Positions 21,259 through 32,501 of a stretch of 64,000 nt of DNA are shown here, in pieces (position 1 is the stretch's first letter; each line of letters starts with the position of its first letter). The position numbers and the translations under genes are program-made. Under the pieces are notes generated by a model. The model ran no database searches. It worked only from the letters and a program-made list of their open reading frames with translations, and was not told where the DNA came from. This stretch comes from Arabidopsis thaliana (taxonomy: Eukaryota > Streptophyta > Magnoliopsida > Brassicales > Brassicaceae), in NCBI RefSeq assembly GCF_000001735.4, contig NC_003070.9, forward strand, positions 7,068,001-7,132,000, read 5' to 3'.

Positions 21259-21299
21259 GGGTCCAGGCCAACGCGGAGGTCACACGCTGTTAAAGATTT
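21259..21299 (-). promoter_or_regulatory. Proximal promoter box of ERD10, shared with COR47
   Basis: Carries the same GACCTCCGCGTTGGCCTGGA core as 17815-17852. It is one of the best conserved non-coding segments between the two duplicated promoters. Confidence 0.5.
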
Positions 21300-21372
21300 C
21301 ATTAGTTTTTTAAATTATGGCAAAGGACGTTTACTATTTCTTAAGTTGCAGAGTGAACCCATTTTCTTTTAC

Positions 21373-21386
21373 GTCGGTCGGTCGGT
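21373..21386 (-). promoter_or_regulatory. Three overlapping DRE/CRT cores of ERD10
   Basis: The minus strand reads ACCGACCGACCGAC: three ACCGAC cores with a 4-base step. It lies about 270 bases before the start codon, where COR47 has a single core. Confidence 0.75.
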
Positions 21387-22009
21387 GGATGAATATCAAT
21401 GAAATCACCCCATATTTTTTCTTAATTTAAGGATTTATGTTTTTAATATATTGATATAGAGTTAACTTATATTAGATATTTGCATAGTAATGTACTTTTA
21501 GTTCACGGGAGACGTATGGAAGTTTGGTTGCATGGTACTTCCTTCTAATTTATTGTTTGATTGTATATTATAACATTATATAGATATGATATATAATGTA
21601 TAATTAATGAATTTGAATGGATTAGAATATATAATGTAGTGGTTTGAATTAGTGGTTGTGTCATTCTCACGATTTAAGTTTGCATACTATATGTTGAAAT
21701 ATAAACTCTTACAATAATTTTTGTGGGAAATATGTGTAATTTATAGACTTCATATATGTATCCAACTAGGAGAATTGGAGAAGAATGCATATATTATTTC
21801 CAATGTTAAGCAGATTCTTATGCACATAGAAAGCCTGTAGAGGAACTTCAAAGGGATGTTTCCAACTCATTTTGAGAATTTTAGGTTATCTCTCAAAGAA
21901 ATAAAAGTAAGGGGATAAAATTGCAAGTCCTTCAAGAAAATGAATCATCTAAATAAATAGAGAGTAGATATGACCAAGTTATTCACAGGTTCAACTAGCC
22001 ATAGCCATC

Positions 22010-22230
22010 ATGCCACGTGAAAATAAATAATTGATAGGAAAAATACTACCTGTCAGTAAATAGAAAGACTATGGATGGATTAAGCCAATATATGGTAAAC
22101 ACGTGTCAAGAGAACGTTTCAGGAGCCCACAGATGGAACTGAATGGCCGGTTTTGATTGGTTTAAGCGTGGATGTCGGTCATGTGGGCCAATCGGACTTC
22201 TTATGCCACGTCGGCAGAAAATATCAATTG
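22010..22230 (-). promoter_or_regulatory. Distal ABRE/DRE region of ERD10
   Basis: Contains CACGTG at 22014-22019, ACACGTGTC around 22100-22105 (ABRE-like), ACCGAC at 22174-22179 and GCCGACGTGG at 22210-22215. The right half matches 18690-18810 upstream of COR47. ABRE next to DRE is a known coupling arrangement in stress promoters. Confidence 0.6.
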
Positions 22231-22544
22231 CAGAGACTTTCGGTGAATTAAGTTGACGTTAATCACCTTTTTAAGACGTTACAAAAAGAAAGTAAAAACA
22301 TGCAGCAAAGTAAAATTTTATTTTTGACGAAGTAGGAAGCTCTCGAAGTAAATTTAATTTTTAAGATAAAGAAACGTTATTGAAATACTTAAAAGAATTT
22401 AATTTTATGTATGTAATGTGGTGTTGTTTGTCAGCTTATATTACTAACGTAAACTTCATTTAATTTGTCATTACATTTAAATAAGATTGAACAGATATAC
22501 AAAAAAAAAAAAAAAAAAAAAGATTGAACAGATAGGGGGCATTG

Positions 22545-22745
22545 AGAAGGCACCATTTTCGGATTTTGCTTATAGATTATGAATCGTGTTCGGTTGAAAG
22601 ATTCATCACAACGACGTGCCACTTAATAAAATGTGACGTTTTCATATACACGCAACTTGTAACATACCGATCGAATCTTTTATATTAGGCATTAGGATGG
22701 TCACTGTACCGACACATACCAAACAAAGCAATCGTTTTCATTTCT
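22545..22745 (-). promoter_or_regulatory. Far upstream conserved block of ERD10
   Basis: Counterpart of 19010-19265, with ACCGAC at 22708-22713 and the shared run CAAACAAAGCAATCGTTTTC. Located about 1.6 kb before the ATG, the same distance as in COR47. Confidence 0.5.
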
Positions 22746-23504
22746 ATATTGAACTAATTTTTATTTAATTAACAAATTATTTTGTCCACCTAGTCGTAGT
22801 GTTCAATTAGGACAAACCTCATCAAAATGGGAATATAAAAGAATTAGAAGTTTTAGAACCAACTAGAAAAGAGAAGAATCACTTGGAAATATGAGATCAC
22901 ATTACATGTTTTCATTAAAAAAAAATCCGATAGTAATAAAAAAATAAACAAACTAAATTCATGTGAAAACATCGCACAAAATTATCCCTCTAGAATTTCT
23001 ACTTTTGAGTAGAATGAGATAATTGTACCCCAAAGATTAAACAATTTTATAGATCAAACACACAAATGATCCAACTCCATTAATTTTCGTACACGTAACG
23101 GCGACTATCCATAAACGAAACTCAAAATATTTTGTTTAGTTTAAGATCTCGACGGGCCCAATGTGTAATACATCATTACACTAACATGGGCTTCTAAAAT
23201 CGAATCGGGTAAGGAACCGGAAAGTTAAAACCCGACCCGGGAATTTGACACCGAGACAGAGGGAAGGAGGAAGAGTCTACGCTAACGAACTTTAGACGAA
23301 TCGAAACATTGTTTCGTCTCTGAATTTTTTTTTGAATCTCCAGAGTTGTTTCCCGTTGTTAGATTCATCGATTTCGAATCCTATCCCGAAGAATTGTTCT
23401 TCAATCTCGTGTTTCTCCGACGGCTTCTCCGGATATATCAGTCGACTGAGAAGAGAAGGATTTGTTTCGGTTGTGAAATCGGAGAATCGCTGCATAGGAA
23501 AGCG
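22746..23504. other. Spacer and 5' leader of the small membrane protein gene
   Basis: It holds A+T-rich spacer, then from about 23150 a GC-richer promoter with GGGCCCAAT and GGGCTTC motifs and the leader of the plus-strand gene at 23505. Confidence 0.5.
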
Positions 23505-24993
23505 ATGATAACAAGATCGAATCTAGCAGAGCAGCTGAGGGAATATCAGATTCGATCTAAGCATGATTGGGCTTCTGTCTCTTTCTTCTCGTCGACCTCG
23601 AATTTTTCTTCTTCTAGGTGAGGATTCATTGCCTTTTTATGATTCGAGATCTATGCATTTTTGGTTCTCCAATTTGTGTTTGTGTAGTTTGTTGTTACCG
23701 TAGAGCTGTGTTTTTCGCTGGATATTAGCTCTGGTTGAATAATGATTTAGAGAATTTGGAGTTGGTTACGTGAATTTGAACATGTGGAAGTTAGGGTTTG
23801 GGAGATCTGAATCTCAATAGAAACTCCTAAAATTTGTTAATTCAGAGTCGTGAATTCTGATTTAGAGAATTAAGCAACATTCGATATCATCTCTTTGTTA
23901 AATCTGCTCGAGTCATTGTCATTTGGAAGACATAGGAAATGGATTTTGATCTCTGTTTTAGATATCCTATATTTATTAGAGCATGGCAATGAAGGTTTGG
24001 TTGTCTATAGAAGGAAAGCATAAACTTTTCTGTAAGATAATTTCAGTTCATTGCACATCATGTTACTCTTTAGTACAATAAGGAAAATATGCATCCACTA
24101 AGAGTATGATTTGGTGTTCTGGCTCTATCAGTAATTATGTATGTTAAGTCACGCTAGCTTCCCTATGACCTTTATGAGACTTTTGACATTATTAATTCAG
24201 GCAAGATGAAGTTTGTTCTATAGGTAAAGTAGCTATTGGTCTTTGAATATAGTGTGTTTATTAGAGTCTTGCTACCATTCCGTGTTTGGTTAACTCGATT
24301 TTGTCTGATATAATGATGCTATTATTTTACTTTTAGTATGGGACTTCAACAGAATTTCATGCTTATCACTGTGTACTTGTAGAGGTTCGTAATATATAGA
24401 TGGACAGAAGTAATGCACCCATGTGTTTTTTGGTTCCTCTAACCTCATGGACCTTCAAATCGACTTTTCACTCTTACCTACTATGTGGATCACTCCATTT
24501 TTAAGTTCAGGAGCTAATTATTGTAAAATATAATATATGTCACGTACTTGCCTATCCTAGTATACAAGTCCCACAGTGTTATGTAGTTAAGCCGATAGTA
24601 CGTCTCGTTTTTCAAGATTCAGTCCCATTATATGATGCTAAATTGGTCGAAATTCTCTTCCTTCCATCTCTTACAATCATGATTGAGTCCTTTCTTGTTT
24701 GACTTCTACTTATCAAGCTTCACTAACATCTAGACATCTTCATGAGTTATACATTGTTAACAAGCTTCTATATCGTTTGATCCAGGGTGGATGTTGTAGT
24801 CTTTGTCATCTGGGAGCTAGTCATCTTAGCATTCTTCGTGTTTTCAGCGGTTTCCTTGTACTTCAAGCGGTTACAACTCGCATTCATCTTGGTATGTGTC
24901 ACTTTGCTGCTACTAATTTGCATGAAGGTCACAAAGCAAGTGAGATTAGCCAGGAAGAAGAAGCGAAGGATGCTTCTTCCACTCTCTATGTAA
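23505..24993 (+). CDS. Small two-helix membrane protein, unknown function
   Basis: Two exons (23505-23617 and 24786-24993) separated by a 1.2-kb intron give 106 residues. The N-terminal 35 residues are hydrophilic (MITRSNLAEQLREYQ) and Ser-rich. Then come two hydrophobic segments at about 39-58 (VVVFVIWELVILAFFVFSAV) and 64-85, and a basic tail (RLARKKKRRMLL). This suggests a small double-spanning membrane protein with a positively charged cytosolic end. I know no function; by order it is At1g20460 (recall). The frame is open upstream of the ATG for at least 53 codons, but without an ATG, so the start at 23505 is kept. Confidence 0.7.
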
Positions 24994-26324
24994 AGACCAA
25001 ACTATATGAGAAGTTGCAACCTTTTTCTCTTATTGAGCCTCAAAAAACTCACCTCCTGGTTGATCTTGCTGATCCAATTACGCGTTTTATGGATGGAAAC
25101 GACAGTTATGCTCACGGAAAGGGTTGAGTAAGGCTAGGGTGGCTCAGCCAGGCGATTTCAGGATATAGGTTTAGAGTCAGATAATCATTTTTCTGATTAG
25201 CATGTGGCTGCAATCTGGTTTTGTTCAGAGAAATATGTGTTTCAAAGAGTTGAGTTTCATGTGTAATTGTGGGTTGTGAAATTCAGATGGTTTAGGGTAA
25301 ACGAATGAGAAAAATAATATCCAAACTTGCATTATTTTCAGTGTCTCGAAGATTAGTTTTGTAATTTGTCTGTTTCGGCTTGTACTTGGTTTAGGCATGA
25401 AACAATAAAACCAATCTTTTCCCATAAACTTTTGTTTCAAATTACGGCTCAGACCTCATCTAACTACATACCACAAAGATGAAGATTCAGCAAATAGAAA
25501 CTATAACGGTGTACTACTCGGGACTACACATAGTTGAAAAGTGAGGGCTTGTAGGATTTCATGTGATTTGAAGAAAAAGACAAGAAGAAATTAAAACAAG
25601 GGAGATAGATACACAAGAAAGTAAGAATAGAGAAGTTGAGGACGTGAATATATCAAAGAAAAGCAGCAGCAATTTGCTCTAAACGGTCACATCTCACATG
25701 CTCTATTGTCACCACCACATCTCCTTTTACCTTCTCACAAACTGATACTATGTGGCCTAAATTATATGTAAGTGTTGTTTACCATTCGCAATCAAAATCA
25801 TTTTATGCACTATCTGTCTTCTTTTGTACCTCTCTAGTTTATTAATTAAAACAAAATTATTCTTGGAACGATCAGTTATAATATTAGGCACTAACACAAT
25901 TTTTTAGCATATACATAGATTTGTTATTTTGTGGAAGTATCTTTTGTTCAATCTGTTTTTTGTAAAAAGATTTAAAGATTTGACAATTTGGTTTGCATCA
26001 TACTGATTTTATCATATATGTATATTTCAGATTTCTTTTGCCAAAAAAAATATTGTTTAGACCTAGAGATGCAAGACAATAATACATCCACACATTTAAT
26101 CTCACAGTTATATCTTTTTAACCCAAATAATGAAGAATCACACGGCTACCTTACTCCTTCCACACATTCCTAATCCTCTTTTTGAGCCGCAAGACAACTA
26201 CCACATACACTAATCAGATTTTATAGTATATATATGTGGAGAGAGAGGCAAGTATAGTTCAGACAGTAACATACTAACCGTATACACAACGGTATTATAT
26301 TGGTAACATATCAAAGCTCTCTAT
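24994..26324. other. 3' UTR, spacer and SAUR promoter
   Basis: The first part is probably the 3' UTR of the membrane protein gene. The rest is A+T-rich. Close to the SAUR, TATATATATG around 26227-26236 may serve as core promoter. No further gene is seen. Confidence 0.5.
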
Positions 26325-26765
26325 ATGTCTCTGAAGAAAAGATCTTGCTCGAGGCTTAGACTCACCGATTTGATGGAGAAGTGGAGGAAGTGTAAGAAAG
26401 GACACTTCGCTGTGTATACCAGAGAAGGCAGGAGGTTTGTTTTACCCTTGGATTATCTCAAACATCCAATCTTTCAGGTCTTATTGGAGATGGCAGAGGA
26501 AGAGTTTGGCTCCACTATTTGTGGCCCTTTACAGGTTCCTTGCGACGGAGGTTTGATGGATCACATCCTCATGTTGTTGAGGAACAAGAGTTTGTCTGAC
26601 CATGATGATGATGGTGGTGATGATGGTGTGAAGAAGACGATGAACCAGGATGTGTCCCCCATGAGCACGTCGTGCAAGGGAGCTTCATCGGTTTCATATT
26701 TCTTCCCTCTCTTTCGTTGCAACGCAGCCCATGATCAGAGCAAGCTCCAGTCTCTAGTTTTTTAA
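26325..26765 (+). CDS. SAUR60: SAUR-family small auxin-up RNA protein
   Basis: An intronless gene for 146 residues. The central SAUR domain is clear at about 25-95: KGHFAVYTREGRRFVLPLDYL, then HPIFQVLLEMAEEEFG and the closing ICGPLQVPCD. SAUR proteins are short-lived, auxin-induced regulators that inhibit PP2C.D phosphatases and so raise plasma membrane H+-ATPase activity during cell expansion; for this member the role is inferred. The C-terminal third is Asp/Gly-rich (DHDDDGGDDG) and then Ser-rich, not part of the domain. By order it is At1g20470. The symbol is from memory. Confidence 0.88.
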   Translation: MSLKKRSCSRLRLTDLMEKWRKCKKGHFAVYTREGRRFVLPLDYLKHPIFQVLLEMAEEEFGSTICGPLQVPCDGGLMDHILMLLRNKSLSDHDDDGGDDGVKKTMNQDVSPMSTSCKGASSVSYFFPLFRCNAAHDQSKLQSLVF

Positions 26766-26977
26766 CAGTTTATGGTTGTGGAGAGCGCTTTTTATACACA
26801 AAAATCTTTTCTGTTTGTATATAAATAGAAACAGAGATTCTCTATAAACCTTCAGTTTGTATATCATTATTCATTTTTGACAGAGATATATGTGGAAGAA
26901 GTAACTTAACATTTAAACCAAACAAACGGGTTAACATACCGTGAAGTGCGAGATAAGGATGGTGACAGAGCCTCCTG

Positions 26978-29073
26978 CTAGAGTTTTGAAGTTGTGAGCT
27001 TTGTAAGTTCTCTTCTTAAAATCTTGCCCGAAGGATTTTTGGGGATTGAAGCCAAAAATGTGACTTTGCGAATCTTCTTGTACGGTGATACCTATGTAAC
27101 CCAACCAGAATTCCGGTTAAACCTAAATACCTAATGAACCACTGTCATATTAGTCAGAAAACATGAACTGCATTGTTAAAAAAAACCTGTTTTGCGACAA
27201 ATCCCATGATTTCGCTCTCGGATAAGTTACTTCCAACTTTTCTTACGATATATGCCATTGGATATTGCCCAGCTTTCATGTCAGGGATGCTTCAAAAAAC
27301 CATAAGAAAGAAAAGTAAAAGCTTCAGCAATTAGCAAAAAGGATCGTTAAAGAGAAGAATTTGCTTGATGGGTCAATGTTAAAAGCAAGACTTACGGTAT
27401 TACTGCTGCATCAGCAATCTCTGGATGAGCAAGCAACAATGCCTCTAGTTCAGCTGGAGCAACCTAACAAACATTTCACCATTACCAAAACCCCCAACTT
27501 TACTCAGATGATCCATGCATTAAGAAAGATCAACTAAAGTTGATTGGTTACATTTTATTTATTTACCTGATAACCATTGCATTTGATGAGCTCCTTTAAT
27601 CTATCAACAACAAAGACAAACCCATCACCGTCAATGTAACACAAATCTCCAGTTTTCAACCATCCTTCTGAATCAATGGTAGAAGCAGTAGCTTCTTTAT
27701 TCTTGAAATAACCTATAAACAACTCAACAAGTTTGAGACAACACCAATAACAAAAAAAAAAAACATATTTCACAGGCATATGAACTAAAGATCAAGAATC
27801 AAACACCTTTCATCACAGTAGGACTTCGAATCCACAGCTCACCCGTTTGATTCACACCCAAAACCCGACCCGTATCCGGATCCACAATCTTACCTTCCAC
27901 ATTCGGAGCCAGTAAGCCAGAAGCTCCATACCTCTTAGTCTCCTCTTTATTAAACATAGAAGCAGCTATAGCCGTTGACTCAGTCAAACCATACCCTTGT
28001 AGGATCTTAACCTTGGGATAATTCTCAACGAACTTCTCCGTCACCTCTCTACTCAACGGAGCTCCTCCAGCCACCACAGTGTGCAACGAGCTCAGATCAT
28101 ACTTGGAATTAATCTCATTTGCTCCGTTAACCATAGCTACTACAATCGGCGGTACAAGAGAAAGGTACGAAGAACGATGAGTCTCCACCGCCGAGAGAAG
28201 CTTAGCCATGTCGAATTTAGGAAGAACAACGATTGTCCATCCTAACGCGATTAGCCCCGTCGCGAAACCACCGAATCCGAAGATGTGACACATTGGGATT
28301 GTGCAAATGGTTCGCTGCTCTAAACCGAACCGGGCCCGGTATGCTTGTACCAATGCGATTAGGTTACGGTGACTCAGCATTACTCCTTTACTCGTCCCCG
28401 TCGTACCTGATGAGTATAACAGAGCCGCCGTGTCGTCCTGGTTGACTCGTTGCTTAACTCGTGACTCACTCGGTTCTGTTTCAATCATCGTCTCTAACCT
28501 CCCGACTAGTTTCACGCGGTCACCGTAACTTTGCGAAGGAACGTGGTAGTCGTCCATGAGAACCACCGGGAGATTAAAATTCGACGCGGCGGCGAGTTTG
28601 GAGACGAGTTTGCATGTGGTGAAGGCGAGAACAGGACGCGAATCGCCTATCTGTTTGGAGATTTCGTCGGACGTGTTGATCGGATTAGCGGTGGTTATGA
28701 TTGCGCCGAGTGACATTACGGAGAGGGAGACGATCGGGAAGAGGATTGAGTTTGGAGAGAGTATAATGACGACATTTCCTTTGCGTACACCTAATGCGTA
28801 AAGACAACCCGCGACTCTTTCGACACCGAGCCAGAGCTCAGGGAAGCTTAGTCGACGACCGGTTACGGCGTCGACGAATACGGTTTTGCCGCGATGAGGC
28901 TGTGATGCAATGAAAGACGTGACGTCGAGAAATTGGTTTGGCGGGAGAGCCATTGGCTCACGTTTGCTGTAGAATATCGATGTTGATTCGCAGAAACCGC
29001 TTTTTCGATCTACCGCCAGAGTTCTCGATTCGATTTCGCTGCCGTCGCCGTCGACGCCGTGCTTAACCGCCAT
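26978..29073 (-). pseudogene. 4-coumarate-CoA ligase-like enzyme, frameshifted copy 1
   Basis: Five exons (29073-27807, 27712-27567, 27463-27396, 27289-27186, 27091-26978) encode an ANL-superfamily acyl-CoA synthetase. Present are the AMP-binding motif [12 protein letters not shown] (about residue 220), GGAPLS, GYGLTES and TGDLCYID. It would activate a carboxylic acid with ATP and join it to CoA. The last exon encodes [12 protein letters not shown], with the catalytic Lys, and ends in SKL, a peroxisomal signal. However, a run of five T at 27237-27241 shifts the frame in exon 4 (sister genes fit four), giving TAA at 27226-27228 after about 514 codons. As written the product lacks the C-terminal catalytic Lys and SKL. 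It corresponds to At1g20480 by order. A sequencing error in the homopolymer is the alternative. Confidence 0.8.
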
Positions 29074-29380
29074 GTTAAAGGACTTTGGTTGTATCGAAAG
29101 CCTCTCGGTGATTGGTCGTTAGAGATTGGTAATTACGTCGTTTCTGATTTAAGTTTTATGACGTGGACTATATTATAAAAAAGCCCACTATACTTTGAGT
29201 CTTTGATCCATTACGCCTTTGGGCCTAATGCAAACTAATTATATCTGTCCTTGGAAATTATTCAACACTATACATATGTATACAGAAAAATATATACAAT
29301 GATTACAGATTTACAGTTTTCTCTCTTATTGAAAAACAATACCATCAATAAAATTAAGAAAGTCTAGCAAATTTATCCTT
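29074..29380. other. Spacer between 4CL-like copies 1 and 2
   Basis: It contains the promoter of copy 1 with GGGCCTAATG at about 29221-29230 and the 3' UTR of copy 2. No gene is seen. Confidence 0.5.
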
Positions 29381-31672
29381 TCAAAGTTTGGAAGTTGATA
29401 GTTTGATTAGATCTTTGCGAAGTGTTTTGCCGGATGCAGTCTTTGGTATGGAACTTATGAATGCAACCTTTCTTATTTTCTTATACGGTGCCACCTGCTC
29501 ATCAAATTATTTACCACCCAAAAATAGTTTAACTTTTAAGTAAAACAATATATGATAAAGAAGATGTTGTACGTTTTGTGATTATAGAAGTACCTGATTA
29601 GAGATGAAGTCAATAACTTCTTTTTCGGAGAGATTGCTCTCGGGCTTTCGGGCTACATAAGCCATCGGATATTGTCCGGCTTCTCTATCCGGAAACCTGT
29701 ACAATGCACAAAAGAAACAAACTACATGTTTTTCGATATTTGAATGGCAAAAATCATGGTGTTTTAGTTGTTAAATATTTTACGGAATAACAGCAGCATC
29801 AAGAATGTGTGGATGAGCGATCAAAAGAGCCTCTAGTTCAGCTGGAGGCACCTGCTTATCATATATTAACCATTAGATTTTCATTTTTAAGAAAATTTAC
29901 ACTATTAGTAAACATAACGATGATGAACCTGATAGCCTTTGTATTTGATCAATTCTTTCAGTCGATCCACAACAAATAGAAACCCATCTTCATCGATATA
30001 GCAGAGATCTCCAGTTTTAGCCATCCTTCTAGATTAATAGTTTCATTTGTAGCTTCTTCATTTCCGAAATAACCTTTAAAGCATATAAATGTTAGTTTAA
30101 TTCAAAACTATGTCTTTGCCATGCAAAAAATTGTTTTCGTTTTGTCCCAAGACAGATTTAAGAGTGTTTCTTTTGTTATTCAATAGTATTGAGTTCACTT
30201 AAATAAGTTTCATTTAATTTGCAAATGAACTGAAGCCATTCTTCGGTTAGGGTGTCCACGTTACGAATACTAATCATATCGATGTATACAAAACTCAATT
30301 ACTCACACCAAATCCAAAACCCATTTTACTGCTTAAAAACTTGATCATAATATTTGTTTTATAAATAATTTCCCAATAATAAAATGTCTATTTCAAATAA
30401 TCTAATTATTGCCAAATATTTAGCGTTTATTAGTGTTTGTTTACCTTTAGAAATAGAAGGACCCTTGAGCCAGAGCTCACCGGGTTGGTTCACACCCATG
30501 ACCCGACCCGTATCCGGATCCACAATCCTCGCTTCAATACCGGACGACAACAACCCAACCGCACCGTATTTCAGACTCTCCTCCACAGATTCCGTCGAAG
30601 CTCCTGAACCGTGCGACTCAGTCAACGCATATCCTTGAAAAATATTAACCGTTGGATATTTCTCTAGGAAGCTATCCATAACCTCCTTGCTCAACGGTGC
30701 TCCACCACACCTAACCTTTCTCAGGGAGGTCAAATCGTACTTGGCCTTGAGCTGATCTGCACCGTTAATCATAGCTACCAAAACCGGTGGAGCCAAACTC
30801 AGAATCGTGGCTTTGTACTTCTCCACCGCTTGCATCATATCGTCGAGCCCGAATCTCCGGAGAATCACCACCGTTGAACCCGATGCTACGGAGCCCATTG
30901 CGAACGCCAATAACCCGAAGGAGTGGAACATCGGCACGGTACATACGAATATCTCGTCTCGTTTCCATTTATCGTCGATGTATTTCGCAACGTAAGCTGT
31001 TAAATTCCGGTGAGACGAGATCACTCCTTTGCTCGTCCCTGTGGTTCCCGACGAGTAAAGCATCATCGCCGTGTCGTCCTGGTTGACTCGGTCTCTGACT
31101 CGTTGACCACTCGTTTCTTTCTTCATCATCTCGCTCAAAATCCCAACGACTCTGACTCCACTAGTGAGCTCCACTCGCTTCTCGTCTTCTTCGTCGGTGA
31201 GGACGACGGAGATTGCGGCTGCGAGTTTGGGTGCCAGCTGGCTCGTGGTGAAGACGAGAGTTGGATTACTTTGGGCGATCTGTTTGGAGATTTCGCCGGA
31301 GGTGTTGAGAGTGTTGGCGGTGGTGACGACGGCGCCGAGAGACATGACGGAGAGGCAAACGACGGGAATGTAGATTGAATTTGGAGAGAGGATGAGGACG
31401 ACGTCGCCTCTTCGTATTCCGACTTCATGATATAGACAGTCAGCGACGCGATCAACGACTCTCCAGAGATCGGAGAAGGTTAAGCGGTGGCCCGTGGAGG
31501 CGTCGATGAAGGCGGTGGTGCCGCGTTGCGGTTGAGATGATATGAAAGTTGTGACGTCAAGCGACGGATTTGGCGGGAGACATAATGGGTTTCGCTTGCT
31601 ATAGAATGTAGAGTTTGATTTGCAGAAACCGCTTCTAGGATCAACAATGAGATCTCTCTCAGGATACGCCAT
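29381..31672 (-). pseudogene. 4-coumarate-CoA ligase-like enzyme, frameshifted copy 2
   Basis: Exons 31672-30445, 30073-29929, 29851-29784, 29696-29594 and 29494-29381 match those of its neighbours. The start [16 protein letters not shown] is the conserved one; an in-frame ATG at 31705 would add 11 residues. Motifs include [21 protein letters not shown] and GYALTES. Exon 2 is 145 bases instead of 146 in all three sister genes: the T run at 30015-30018 has four T where the next copy has five, so the frame shifts after GWLK and reaches TGA at 29958-29960. The C-terminal exons are otherwise intact and end in STSKL. As written the gene makes a protein of about 425-435 residues without the C-terminal domain, or a shorter form if intron 1 is retained. 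By order it is At1g20490; from memory that locus is annotated as shorter than its neighbours. Confidence 0.82.
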
Positions 31673-31705
31673 ATTTCTTAATATGAAGCTCTTCTCTAAG
31701 TACAA

Positions 31706-32501
31706 CTTCTCTAAACGATTAGTCTGTAATATGAATATGAAATATTAATATACCATACTATCTACAACATGTGTCGGATTATTAAATGATGTAGATAATA
31801 TGATAGTTGATGTGGCCGACACAAAACAATAAGAATTGTGATGAGAAACACAAAATAATAATACAAAACATAAAGAACTTTTCATTGTAAGAATATTTTA
31901 TCACAAGTTTGGTGAAGTCACGTGGTTCTCGTTCCTGAGAACTACCGGGAGATTCGATTTGACCGTCGCCGCCGTGCCTAACCCCTATGTTTTGTTTTGT
32001 TGGCTTCTATGTTCAGTTTGATGACGTGAGATTTTTTATTTGGGTAACCAGTGACCCATAACCAGGATTAGGTAACCTCAAAGCCCACTTCACTTGCCAT
32101 ATTGTCCTTGGGTCTAGCCACACACCAAATTTATCTTCTTGTTGCTCAAATCCAAACCAATTCCGATCGTCCATCCCTCTTTCTTTCTTTTTCTTCGGTT
32201 AAAAACTTAAAATGTTGAATTTCGGATTATTGATCTTGTAATAAGTCATAACACACACATTTGTTATATTATCTTTCTATTCACTTTTGGATATTATAAT
32301 TTTGATAAGATATAAACTCGTGTTATCAGCAAATTGTCTACTACATATTTGATACTAGTGTCTTTAATTAAAATTATTCAGCATTATAGATATATTACAA
32401 ATCTCTCTTTATTGAAATAAAAACGAGATTATTGAAAGAGAACATACATCCCAGTTATTTCAACTACAAGTAAAAGTGAGAATCTAGCAAATAAGATCCT
32501 T
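31706..32501. other. Spacer with a 4CL-like relic
   Basis: Contains the promoter of copy 2 and, at 31918-32040, a degraded piece of another 4CL-like gene (separate entry). The rest is A+T-rich and without a gene. Confidence 0.5.
31918..32040 (-). pseudogene. Relic of a further 4CL-like gene
   Basis: The segment CTGAGAACTACCGGGAGATT and the following CCGTCGCCGCCGTGCCTAAC resemble two separated parts of copy 1: the region encoding VVLMDD near 28555-28580, and the start codon region near 29045-29075 with its upstream TGACGTG. About 470 bases between them are missing. It looks like an internally deleted remnant of an ancient tandem copy. Confidence 0.5.

Noticed and set aside
22501-22520. Poly-A run upstream of ERD10
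   Set aside because: Simple homopolymer within the duplicated region, no element boundary.
31010-31378. Plus-strand open frames over the 4CL-like first exons
   Set aside because: They are opposite-strand shadows of a strongly conserved coding exon and show no family match.
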